Assembly: GCF_014836715.1 (NCBI RefSeq)
Contig: NZ_JACSQI010000015.1
Location: 47,866-111,865 of the forward strand
Direction of reading: 5' to 3'
Length of the DNA: 64,000 nt
Source of the DNA: Escherichia whittamii
GTDB taxonomy: Bacteria; Pseudomonadota; Gammaproteobacteria; Enterobacterales; Enterobacteriaceae
Shown here: piece by piece, positions 30,301-38,085 of the stretch
Layout: the number at the start of each line of letters is the position of its first letter
Numbering within the stretch: position 1 is the stretch's first letter
Program-made: the position numbers and the translations under genes
Notes under the pieces: model-generated
Seen by the model: the letters and a program-made list of their open reading frames with translations, nothing else
Databases searched by the model: none
Told to the model about the DNA's origin: nothing

Positions 30301-31568
30301 CTAAGGCTGAGATACGTGATATGACGGTGAAGGTTGATAACCAGCTGGCTAATGGACAGTCGACTAACCAGGTAACCCTGACCGTTGTGGACACCTATGG
30401 TAACCCGTTGCAGGGGCAAGAAGTTACGCTGAATTTACCGACGGGTGTGACCAGCAAGACGGGGAATACGGTAACAACCAATACGGCAGGTAAAGCTGAC
30501 ATTGAGCTGATGTCAACGGTTGCCGGGGAACACAGCATCACGGCCTCTGTGAATGGTGTTCAGAAGACGGTTACGGTGAAATTCAAGGCGGATTTCAGTA
30601 CCGGTCAGGCGAGCCTGGAGGTTGATGACGTATCGCCAAAAGTGGCAAACGACAAAGATGCCTTTACGCTGACGGCAACGGTTAAGGATCAATACGGCAA
30701 CCTTCTTCCTGGCGCTGTGGTCGTCTTTAATCTGCCTCGGGGCGTCAAACCGCTTGCAGACGGTAATATCATGGTGAACGCCAACGAGGAGGGTAAAGCG
30801 GTACTGAAAGTGGTTTCCGTGACTGCCGGAACGTATGAGATCACGGCGTCAGCAGGAAATGACCAGCCTTCGACTGCGCAGACTATAACGTTTGTGGCCG
30901 ATAAGGCGACCGCAACCGTCTCCGGTATTGAGGTGATTGGCAACTACGCACTGGCGGATGGCAAAGCCAAACAGACGTATAAAGTTACGGTGACTGATGC
31001 CAATAACAACCTGTTGAAAGATAGCGACGTGACGCTGACTGCCAGCCCGGCAAATTTAGTTCTGGATCCCGATGGGACGGCGAAAACTAATGAGCAAGGG
31101 CAGGCTATTTTCACCGCCACGACCACTGTCGCAGCGAAATATACACTCACGGCGAAAGTGAGTCAGGCCGACGGTCAGGAATCGACGAAAACTGCCGAAT
31201 CTAAATTCGTCGCGGATGATAAAAATGCGGAACTCAAGGCCTCAACTGATACACCTTCTCTGGTGGCGGATGGGGTACAGACCGCAACAATGACGGTTAC
31301 CCTGTTCTCGGCAAATAACCCTGTTGGGGGGAATGTGTGGGTCGACATTGAGGCTCCGGAAGGGGTGACGGAGAAGGATTATAAATTCCTGCCGTCGAAG
31401 GCTGACCATTTCTCGAGCGGGAAAATCACGCGTACATTTAGTACCAGCAAGCCAGGTGTCTATACGTTTACATACAACGCACTGACGTATGGCGGGTACG
31501 AAATGAAGCCTGTGAAGGTGACAATTAACGCCGTTGCTGCAGAGACTGAAGACGCTGAGGAGAAATAA
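27321..31568 (+). CDS. fdeC: FdeC (EaeH): intimin/invasin-type inverse autotransporter adhesin
   Basis: 1415 residues, essentially the published length. Residues 1-50 are an extended signal peptide (RFRYSFLARCVAWANISVQV...). An N-terminal inverse-autotransporter beta-barrel spans about 75-360 (GFGWRHFSGNDWMAGVNTF, WDIRAEGYLPAWPQLGASL). Then follow about nine tandem Ig-like (Big_1) domains with repeated patterns such as KDAxGNPVTGL and ANGQSTNQVTLTVVD, exposed outside the cell. FdeC binds epithelial cells and collagens and is made on host contact in uropathogenic E. coli. The K-12 copy is interrupted; this one is uninterrupted. A strong bidirectional hairpin follows. Confidence 0.95.
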   Translation: MSRYKTGHKQPRFRYSFLARCVAWANISVQVLFPLAVTFTPVMAARAQNAVQPRLSMENTTVTADDNVEKNVASFAANAGTFLSSQPDSDATRNFITGMATAKANQEIQEWLGKYGTARVKLNVDKDFSLKDSSLEMLYPIYDTPTNMLFTQGAIHRTDDRTQSNIGFGWRHFSGNDWMAGVNTFIDHDLSRSHTRIGVGAEYWRDYLKLSANGYIRASGWKKSPDVEDYQERPANGWDIRAEGYLPAWPQLGASLMYEQYYGDEVGLFGKDKRQKDPHAISAEVTYTPVPLLTLSAGHKQGKSGENDTRFGLEVNYRIGEPLEKQLDTDSIRERRVLAGSRYDLVERNNNIVLEYRKSEVIRIALPDRIEGKGGQTVSLGLVVSKATHGLKNVQWDAPSLLAAGGKITGQGNQWQVTLPAYQAGKDNYYAISAVAYDNKGNASKRVQTEVVITGAGMSADRTALTLDGQSRIQMLANGSEQKPLVLSLRDAEGQPVTGMKDQIKSKLTFKPAGNIVTRTLKATKSQAQPTLSEFTETEAGVYQSVFTTGTQSGEATITVSVDGMSKTVTAELRATMMDVSKSTLSVNELSGDVVADGQQSHTLTLTAVDTDGNPVTGEASRLRFVPQDSNGVTIGAISEIKPGVYSATVSSTRAGNVVVRAFSEQYQLGSLQQTLKFVAGPLDAAHSTIALNPDKPVVGGTLTAIWTAKDANGNPVTGLNPDAPSLSGAAAAGATASGWTDNGDGTWTAQITLGTTAGELEVMPKLNGQDAAAKAAKVTVVADALSSNQSKVSVAKDHVKAGESTTVTLIAKDAHGNAISGLSLSASLTGAASEGATVSNWTEQGDGSYVATLTTGGKTGELLVMPLFNGQPAVTDAAQLTVVAGDMSSANSTLVAGNEAPTVKTTTELTFTAKDAFGNPVTGLKPDAPQFSGAASTGSERPSAGNWTENGNGVYVATLTLGSAAGQLSVMPRVNGINAAAKPLVLNVAGDASKAEIRDMTVKVDNQLANGQSTNQVTLTVVDTYGNPLQGQEVTLNLPTGVTSKTGNTVTTNTAGKADIELMSTVAGEHSITASVNGVQKTVTVKFKADFSTGQASLEVDDVSPKVANDKDAFTLTATVKDQYGNLLPGAVVVFNLPRGVKPLADGNIMVNANEEGKAVLKVVSVTAGTYEITASAGNDQPSTAQTITFVADKATATVSGIEVIGNYALADGKAKQTYKVTVTDANNNLLKDSDVTLTASPANLVLDPDGTAKTNEQGQAIFTATTTVAAKYTLTAKVSQADGQESTKTAESKFVADDKNAELKASTDTPSLVADGVQTATMTVTLFSANNPVGGNVWVDIEAPEGVTEKDYKFLPSKADHFSSGKITRTFSTSKPGVYTFTYNALTYGGYEMKPVKVTINAVAAETEDAEEK

Positions 31569-31587
31569 AAGCGACGATGTAATAAAT

Positions 31588-31620
31588 AATAATGGCGTTG
31601 ACATGCGCAGCGCCATTATT
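31588..31620 (+). terminator. fdeC terminator
   Basis: AATAATGGCG (31588-31597) pairs with CGCCATTATT (31611-31620), 10 bp, ending in TTATTTACT. Confidence 0.75.
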
Positions 31621-31627
31621 TACTGAA

Positions 31628-31667
31628 TACCTACCCTGGTACCGATTAGACGGTGGCAGGGTAGGTA
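31628..31667. terminator. Second hairpin between fdeC and the AraC gene
   Basis: TACCTACCCTG (31628-31638) and CAGGGTAGGTA (31657-31667) form an 11-bp stem, with an inner ACCG/CGGT stem (31641-31644, 31651-31654). It lies 24 bases after the stop of the minus-strand regulator and probably ends that transcript. Confidence 0.6.
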
Positions 31668-31691
31668 AATCTCATGTGATGGAGTTACAAA

Positions 31692-32561
31692 CTAAACCGG
31701 ACGAACGGGGATGAAAATTTCGCAAACAACATCATTGCTATCTTGTTCTACGAAATTATCATTGTAATAAAATCGCTCAATATCGCTGCCGTTCACTCTG
31801 GCTAACCCCCTTGCAGGTAACTCTATCAGATAGACGTTCCGTACCCAGTCAGGGTAATATTCCCAGTCTCCTTCATAGCGGAAAGAGGCATAAAGTCCCT
31901 GGGTCGTTGACCACTCTTTCGGCATGTCTGTATCAGCATGTTCACATACCGTACCGACAAAGGTTTCAACTGTGAGTAAATCGACCGACTTTGTTGATGG
32001 TTTAAACGTTGAGACGAAATAGATATCCGTCTTAAAATTCCTCATATATCTGGCTAAATAATGACGTCGCAGTTTAACTTCTTCATCTGGTGATTTATTC
32101 GATACTTCAATATCATATTTAAATGCATTGCCAAAAATACGTGTTTCTGGGAAATGGATTAATGTGCAATCAGTTTTTGGATACTGACGTGTTAAAAATG
32201 GAGGAAAGATATTTTCCAGATCCCAATAATCACGGAGCCGGTATTCTCGGGGAGAGCATCCGAATAATTTTTTGAATTCGCGACTGAATGACTGCTGTGA
32301 ATCAAAATGCAAAGATAGTGCAATATCAAGCATAGATTTCGCTGTGAGTCGGACAAGAATGGCCGCCCGGCAAAGTCTTCGTTTGCGAATGTATTCTCCC
32401 AGTGGCACATGCATGAAGTTTCTGAACAGGAGCTGGATATTGCGTCTACTGTAGCCAGATTTCTGTGCGATATCTTCGATTGAGATAGGGTTACCGAGAT
32501 TGCACTCAATCCACTCCAGGAGCTGCTGCAAAATCTTCTGCCTGATCATAACATTCTCCAT
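31692..32561 (-). CDS. AraC/Rob-type regulator with GyrI-like effector domain
   Basis: 289 residues. The N-terminal 110 hold two helix-turn-helix motifs (SIEDIAQKSGYSRRNIQLLF; SMLDIALSLHFDSQQSFSREFKKLFGCSP) close to Rob and MarA. The C-terminal part resembles the GyrI-like ligand-binding fold that Rob carries. It probably senses a small molecule and controls the divergent aldo/keto reductase (382 bases away). In K-12 the equivalent gene, ykgA, is truncated as I recall. The start at 32561 gives MENVMIRQ; the Met at residue 5 is also possible. Confidence 0.85.
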   Translation of the reverse strand: MENVMIRQKILQQLLEWIECNLGNPISIEDIAQKSGYSRRNIQLLFRNFMHVPLGEYIRKRRLCRAAILVRLTAKSMLDIALSLHFDSQQSFSREFKKLFGCSPREYRLRDYWDLENIFPPFLTRQYPKTDCTLIHFPETRIFGNAFKYDIEVSNKSPDEEVKLRRHYLARYMRNFKTDIYFVSTFKPSTKSVDLLTVETFVGTVCEHADTDMPKEWSTTQGLYASFRYEGDWEYYPDWVRNVYLIELPARGLARVNGSDIERFYYNDNFVEQDSNDVVCEIFIPVRPV

Positions 32562-32682
32562 TTATCCTTCGCCATTTCGCACATTTTTCGTATGACAAAG
32601 GCTATAAGTGTATCAAAAATAGAAGGGGCCGAGGCCAGGCGACTGGCAGTATCTCAAATTGTTGGCCAATGTCTGTTGTGCA

Positions 32683-32769
32683 TGCCGGAACCTGGTTGGC
32701 CTACAAAATAGCGCAAATTCAATATATTACGATTCTCTGGTTGGTATGATAATCATAGCGCATCAGGCA
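32683..32769. repeat. Decayed REP pair between divergent genes
   Basis: TGCCGGAA, GGCCTACAAAATAGCGCAAA and GCGCATCAGGCA recall the lafA-lafB REP pair at 2764-2863, including its linker, but the stems have lost pairing. It lies in the intergenic region of araC-like and reductase genes. Confidence 0.55.
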
Positions 32770-32943
32770 ATGTTGTGCTTGTTATCAATCTCATCGTGTC
32801 TGCTTCATTTTTCCCATAATAGAAAAATTACAGTCCCCTATTATTAATGAAATTTTTACATAAGTGATATCAAAATCCACATACTAATCTGTGGCCATGT
32901 TTTAACGTAGACTAATGATTCATACGTGATGGAGGGACTGCTA

Positions 32944-33813
32944 GTGGAATTTTCCGTATTAAGCAACAATATGAAAATGCCGATGATGGGATTTGGTGTT
33001 TTTCAGGTTACCGATAAAGAAGTGTGTAAACAATCAGTGTTGAATGCTATCCGAACCGGTTATCGACTCATCGACACTGCAGCGGTATATGGTAATGAAG
33101 ACGCCGTCGGCGACGCTATTCGTGAAGCCATTTCGGAAGGTTTGTGTACCCGCGAGGAGTTATTTATTACTTCTAAATTGTGGGTGCAGGACATGGTTGA
33201 TCAGGATACGGCAAAAGCAGGTATTGAAGCGTCATTAAAAAAATCGGGACTTGAATACTTTGATCTCTATTTATTGCACCAGGCAATGCGCGATTATTTC
33301 AGTGCATGGCGTGCACTGGAAGAGGCCTATGAAGAGGGCAAACTGAAAGCGATTGGGGTTTCCAATTTCTATCCTCATGTTCTGGCAAACTTTTGTGAAA
33401 CGGTCAGAATTAAGCCAATGGTCAACCAGGTTGAGTTGCATCCCTATTTTGCCCAACCAGAAGCGCTGGCAACCATGAAGTACTACAACGTGCAGCCTGA
33501 AGCATGGGCACCATTAGGCGGTGGAAGACATAAGCCATTTGAAAACAGCCTGCTTCAGGCTATTGCAAATGCCCACCAAAAATCGATTTCTCAGGTAATT
33601 CTACGCTGGAATATTCAACGGGGAGTGGTTGTTATTCCAAAATCGACCCATCAGCATCGTATTGAAGAGAACTTTGCAGTCTGGGATTTTTCACTGACAG
33701 AGAAAGAGATGGAGCAAATAAGCTCACTTGATCTGGGGTATGTTGGCGAATCCGTAAAACATTTTAATCCTGAGTTTGTTCGTGGCTGTCTTGGCGTAAA
33801 ATTACATAACTAA
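32944..33813 (+). CDS. Aldo/keto reductase (DkgA/B-like) divergent from AraC regulator
   Basis: 289 residues from the GTG at 32944, chosen because GGAGGG (32931-32936) lies 7 bases ahead; the earlier GTG and ATG (32926, 32929) have no such site. Motifs: [63 protein letters not shown]. It is a NADPH-dependent carbonyl reductase of the same group as 25903-26754 but clearly diverged from it. Likely target of the neighbouring regulator. Confidence 0.88.
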   Translation: MEFSVLSNNMKMPMMGFGVFQVTDKEVCKQSVLNAIRTGYRLIDTAAVYGNEDAVGDAIREAISEGLCTREELFITSKLWVQDMVDQDTAKAGIEASLKKSGLEYFDLYLLHQAMRDYFSAWRALEEAYEEGKLKAIGVSNFYPHVLANFCETVRIKPMVNQVELHPYFAQPEALATMKYYNVQPEAWAPLGGGRHKPFENSLLQAIANAHQKSISQVILRWNIQRGVVVIPKSTHQHRIEENFAVWDFSLTEKEMEQISSLDLGYVGESVKHFNPEFVRGCLGVKLHN

Positions 33814-34314
33814 TTAGAGTACCTGAACCGTACTCTGAAAATATGACTTATAGCAGGTATTTTTATATGTTTTTCTGAATTCCGGATCTCATTATGAAAA
33901 TAAAAAGCACACACTGAATCGCTTCAGTAAGATAAAATTACAGTTATTAATGGTTGTGTGATTATTGTTAATAATTTTATTTATACTCATTTGGGGTCTA
34001 TTTTAATAGATGCCAAATGAGTATCTCTAAATGGGTATTTAAGATAAGTTCCATGAGATTCATGGCGTTATTATATCGAATGCATGATTCCGTTTTGTTA
34101 GTGGCGATCATAATAAAAATGTGAGCGATGCCGAAAGAAATAAAATTAGCTATTGCATCCAGGTATCCAATGATGGATTATTGATTTGTCATACAAATCA
34201 ATTTGAATTTGTATTCTGCTACCCAATAAAAAAGCCTCCATTTTTATTGATGTCTGATACCCCGGAAGGGGGGCATTCAGGCATAAATAGAAATGAAGCA
34301 ATGGAGTATTGGTT
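33814..34314. other. AT-rich gap before ykgE
   Basis: No gene I can support. A 65-codon frame from the GTG at 34121 overlaps the ykgE start and lacks a ribosome site. In K-12 the rclABC-rclR genes sit upstream of ykgE; none is present here, so this is probably the junction of that absence. Confidence 0.4.
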
Positions 34315-35034
34315 GTGAATGTCAATTTCTTTGTTACCTGTATCGGTGATGCACTGAAATCAAGGATGGCACGAGACTCCGTGCTGCTACTGGAAAAACT
34401 CGGTTGTCGCGTAAATTTTCCTGAGAAACAGGGATGCTGCGGTCAGCCTGCGATCAATAGTGGTTATATCAAAGAAGCGATCCCAGGGATGAAAAATCTG
34501 ATCGCTGCACTTGAAGATAACGACGATCCCATTATTTCTCCCGCCGGTTCCTGCACTTACGCCGTCAAAAGTTACCCAATATATCTGGCTGACGAACCAG
34601 AATGGGCATTACGTGCAGAAAAGGTCGCTGCGCGTATGCAGGATCTCACTTCTTTTATTGTTAATACATTAGGGGTGGTCGATGTAGGCGCCAGCTTGCA
34701 AGGGAGGGCGGTATATCATCCATCCTGTAGTCTGGCTCGTAAGCTGGGTGTGAAGGATGAACCACTTACCCTGCTGAAAAATGTACGCGGACTGGAGCTG
34801 TTGCCCTTTGCCGAACAGGATACTTGCTGCGGGTTTGGCGGTACGTTCTCGGTCAAAATGGCCGAAATATCCGGCGAGATGGTGAAAGAAAAGGTTTCAC
34901 ACCTGATGGAGGTCCGTCCTGAGTATTTAATTGGTGCCGACATTAGTTGCTTGCTGAACATCAGTGGGCGATTACAACGGGAAGGGCAGAAAGTCAAAGT
35001 GATGCATATTGCTGAAGTGCTGATGAGCCGCTGA
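34315..35034 (+). CDS. ykgE: YkgE: LutA-like cysteine-rich (CCG) oxidoreductase subunit
   Basis: 239 residues from the GTG at 34315 (VNVNFFVTCIGD), matching the K-12 length; the TTG at 34309 adds only two residues. Two CCG motifs (GCCGQPAINSG and TCCGFGGTFSVK) should bind an iron-sulfur cluster, as in LutA, GlpC and heterodisulfide reductase subunits. With YkgF and YkgG it forms a LutABC-type complex, which in Bacillus oxidises L-lactate to pyruvate; the E. coli role is less clear. Confidence 0.93.
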   Translation: MNVNFFVTCIGDALKSRMARDSVLLLEKLGCRVNFPEKQGCCGQPAINSGYIKEAIPGMKNLIAALEDNDDPIISPAGSCTYAVKSYPIYLADEPEWALRAEKVAARMQDLTSFIVNTLGVVDVGASLQGRAVYHPSCSLARKLGVKDEPLTLLKNVRGLELLPFAEQDTCCGFGGTFSVKMAEISGEMVKEKVSHLMEVRPEYLIGADISCLLNISGRLQREGQKVKVMHIAEVLMSR

Positions 35035-35044
35035 GGGGATAAAG

Positions 35045-36472
35045 ATGTCGATCAAAACCAGTAATACAGAATTCAAGACACGCATCCGTCAGCAAATTGA
35101 AGATCCGATCATGCGCAAAGCCGTGGCAAACGCGCAGCAGCGTATTGGGGCAAATCGGCAAAAAATGGTGGATGAATTAGGTCACTGGGAGGAGTGGCGC
35201 GATCGTGCCAGCCAGATACGTGATCATGTTCTGAGTAATCTTGATGCTTATCTGTATCAGCTCTCCGAAAAAGTAACGCAAAACGGCGGTCACGTCTATT
35301 TTGCAAAAACCAAAGAAGACGCTACCCGCTACATTTTACAGGTCGCCCAACGCAAAAATGCCCGGAAGGTGGTGAAATCTAAATCGATGGTGACCGAAGA
35401 GATTGGCGTCAATCATGTGTTGCAGGATGCTGGCATTCAGGTGATTGAAACCGATCTGGGGGAATACATTCTTCAGTTGGATCAAGATCCGCCATCTCAT
35501 GTTGTGGTCCCGGCTATCCATAAAGATCGCCACCAGATCCGCCGGGTGCTACACGAACGTCTGGGCTATGATGGCCCGGAAACGCCGGAAGCGATGACCT
35601 TATTCATCCGTCAAAAGATCCGTGAAGATTTCCTCAGTGCCGAAATCGGTATAACCGGTTGTAATTTCGCGGTGGCAGAAACCGGTTCGGTGTGCCTGGT
35701 GACCAATGAAGGTAATGCGCGAATGTGTACCACGCTACCTAAAACACACATTGCGGTGATGGGGATGGAGCGTATCGCCCCCACGTTTGCCGAGGTTGAT
35801 GTATTGATCACCATGCTGGCGCGCAGTGCCGTTGGCGCACGTTTGACGGGATACAACACCTGGCTGACAGGGCCGCGCGAAGCGGGGCATGTGGACGGGC
35901 CTGAAGAGTTTCATCTGGTTATTGTTGATAACGGGCGTTCTGAGGTGCTGGCCTCTGAATTTCGGGATGTGCTGCGCTGTATTCGCTGCGGGGCCTGCAT
36001 GAATACTTGTCCGGCATATCGCCACATTGGCGGTCACGGATACGGCTCTATTTACCCAGGAGCAATCGGCGCGGTGATTTCTCCACTGCTTGGCGGCTAT
36101 AAAGATTTTAAAGATCTGCCCTACGCCTGCTCTTTATGCACGGCCTGTGACAGCGTTTGCCCAGTGCGTATTCCTCTGTCCAAACTGATTTTGCGTCACC
36201 GTCGGGTGATGGCTGAAAAAGGGATCACCGCAAAAGCAGAGCAACGGGCGATCAAAATGTTCGCTTATGCCAATAGCCATCCGGGATTGTGGAAAGTCGG
36301 AATGATGGCTGGCGCCCATGCGGCAAGCTGGTTTATCAATGGCGGCAAAACACCACTCAAGTTTGGCGCGATTAGCGACTGGATGGAAGCACGCGATCTT
36401 CCCGAAGCTGACGGCGAGAGTTTCCGTAGTTGGTTTAAGAAACATCAGGCGCAGGAGAAAAAGAATGGATAA
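35045..36472 (+). CDS. ykgF: YkgF: LutB-like ferredoxin-type oxidoreductase
   Basis: 475 residues. An LUD domain occupies about 60-300. Two 4Fe-4S motifs follow, CIRCGACMNTCPAYRHIGG (about 316) and CSLCTACDSVCPVRIP (about 362), then a C-terminal LutB tail. It should carry electrons between YkgE/YkgG and an acceptor. It starts 10 bases after ykgE with GAGGGG before it, and overlaps ykgG by 8 bases. Confidence 0.94.
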   Translation: MSIKTSNTEFKTRIRQQIEDPIMRKAVANAQQRIGANRQKMVDELGHWEEWRDRASQIRDHVLSNLDAYLYQLSEKVTQNGGHVYFAKTKEDATRYILQVAQRKNARKVVKSKSMVTEEIGVNHVLQDAGIQVIETDLGEYILQLDQDPPSHVVVPAIHKDRHQIRRVLHERLGYDGPETPEAMTLFIRQKIREDFLSAEIGITGCNFAVAETGSVCLVTNEGNARMCTTLPKTHIAVMGMERIAPTFAEVDVLITMLARSAVGARLTGYNTWLTGPREAGHVDGPEEFHLVIVDNGRSEVLASEFRDVLRCIRCGACMNTCPAYRHIGGHGYGSIYPGAIGAVISPLLGGYKDFKDLPYACSLCTACDSVCPVRIPLSKLILRHRRVMAEKGITAKAEQRAIKMFAYANSHPGLWKVGMMAGAHAASWFINGGKTPLKFGAISDWMEARDLPEADGESFRSWFKKHQAQEKKNG

Positions 36473-37160
36473 TCGAAGAGAATTCTTGCAAAACGTTGCT
36501 CAGGCACTGGGGCGTCCGCTGCGACTCGAACCGCAAACGGAAGATGTGCCGCTTAACAACTATGCTAACGAGCGTCTTACTGAACTTAATCAGCAACAGC
36601 GCTGTGACGCGTTTATCCAGTTTGCCAGTGATGTCATGTTGACGCGTTGTGAACTGACCAGCGAGGCGCAGGCCGCAGAAGCTGCATTACGCCTGTGTAA
36701 AGAGCTGGGAGATCAGTCGGTTGTGATTAGCGGTGACTCGCGACTGGAAGAACTGGGGATCAGTGAACGTTTACAACAGGAATGCAATGCCGCCGTGTGG
36801 GATCCGCTGAAAGGTGCCGAGAATATCTCGCAGGCAGAGCAGGCTAAAGTTGGCGTTGTGTATGCTGAATATGGCTTAACAGAGTCGGGAGGCGTGGTGC
36901 TTTTTTCCGCCACTGAGCGTGGGCGCTCGTTGAGTCTGCTCCCTGAGTCCTCAATTTTTATCCTGCGCAAAAGCACCATCCTGCCACGTGTGGCGCAACT
37001 TGCAGAAAAATTGCATCAGAAAGCACAGTCCGGTGAACGTATGCCGTCCTGCATAAACATCATTAGCGGCCCTAGTTCAACGGCGGATATTGAGCTTATT
37101 AAAGTCGTTGGGGTTCATGGCCCGGTTAAAGCGGTATACCTGATTATTGAGGATTGCTGA
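36465..37160 (+). CDS. ykgG: YkgG: LutC-like LUD-domain protein
   Basis: 231 residues from the ATG at 36465 (MDNRREFLQNVAQALG), the K-12 length; GGAGAAAAAG in the ykgF end serves as its ribosome site. The LUD-domain end SGPSSTADIELIKVVGVHGP is well conserved. Third subunit of the LutABC-type set, translationally coupled to ykgF. Confidence 0.94.
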   Translation: MDNRREFLQNVAQALGRPLRLEPQTEDVPLNNYANERLTELNQQQRCDAFIQFASDVMLTRCELTSEAQAAEAALRLCKELGDQSVVISGDSRLEELGISERLQQECNAAVWDPLKGAENISQAEQAKVGVVYAEYGLTESGGVVLFSATERGRSLSLLPESSIFILRKSTILPRVAQLAEKLHQKAQSGERMPSCINIISGPSSTADIELIKVVGVHGPVKAVYLIIEDC

Positions 37161-37172
37161 GAGGGAGTAGCA

Positions 37173-37232
37173 TGAGAGTTACCTCAGGTTTTTATAGCAG
37201 GATTTAGTCCCGTATCAGAACGGTAACTCTCA
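37173..37232. repeat. 11-bp perfect inverted repeat after ykgG
   Basis: TGAGAGTTACC (37173-37183) and GGTAACTCTCA (37222-37232) are exact inverse copies 38 bases apart. The left arm overlaps an ATG that opens an 11-codon frame with GAGGGAG before it. It could be a long-loop terminator for ykgEFG or the trace of a mobile element. Confidence 0.5.
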
Positions 37233-37277
37233 ACCTTGCAAGGCCTACAGTTAAATCAAGTCGCGACTGAATTTTTA

Positions 37278-37495
37278 GCTCGTAGCGGCATTCTGTTCGC
37301 CACAAAATACGCAGCCGTGCTTCTCGCCAGTCATCATTGACGTGTCCACCACGCACAGGCCTTCCGGTTCGTATACGCGGGCTTCACCTTCGGCCACTGC
37401 CGTCTCGTGCACGTTCGCACGGGGGAAAGGCGGTAGGCACAAACTCGTCGAGCTGTTTATCGGTCTGACAATCGATACCCAGGGAATAGCGTGAT
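37278..37495 (-). pseudogene. Decayed GMC-type oxidoreductase C-terminus, possibly betA
   Basis: On the minus strand a frame reads CQTDKQLDEFVPTAF, then after a one-base shift VHETAVAEGEARVYEPEG, LCVVDTSMMTGEKHGC and stops at 37278. The pattern EGLxVVDxSxM is typical of the C-terminus of choline dehydrogenase and related GMC enzymes, here with a deletion joining it to GEK. K-12 has betA at this position and on this strand. The match is short and partly frameshifted, so this is a tentative call. Confidence 0.35.
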
Positions 37496-38085
37496 GTTCC
37501 AGAACGTATGATTGCTATTGCATAAAACTGCGCCATGTCTGCATATGGTGCGAGAATCATTGACCTTCTGTAGAGTTTTATGCATATATTATATATAGTT
37601 GTAATTTCATATCTTGTAATTTCTCTTAGTCACTTGTAAATCATATATTCTATTAATTAACGATTTTATATGAATAAAAGCTGAATGGATTCAGTCCTAT
37701 GCGCATATATATTTTTTAATAAGACAATTCTTATATTTAAATACCTAATTAGAGTTATTACTTTTGCTGATTATATATTAAATACGAAACGCCTGCTTCT
37801 TGTTTATATTTTGAGTTGATTTGAGTTCTTAGATACATATAATGCGCGTATGTTCGATACTGGGTGCTAATGTAAGGATAAAGTTAAGATTGTTAATTTG
37901 AAATAGGTGTCCGGTAGTAAGTTAATTTTTTATTGCTCTCTGAACTACATACCCAGGTATGTGGTTATCAATGTTATGCGATTTTTTTGAATTTATATAT
38001 GCGATGAACAGCAACCGGGATGGCATTTTATGCGTTGCTGTTTAAGCAATCTTGGTTTTATTTGGATGTATTGCTGGAGATTGTG
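37496..38085. other. AT-rich promoter region of the autotransporter
   Basis: About 590 bases, strongly AT-rich from 37560 onward and unlike the neighbouring genes. No ORF is supported. Such DNA is a usual H-NS target upstream of surface adhesin genes; specific sites cannot be fixed by eye. Confidence 0.4.

Noticed and set aside
34121..34318. 65-codon ORF just before ykgE
   Set aside because: GTG start without Shine-Dalgarno; overlaps the ykgE start; composition like surrounding noncoding DNA.
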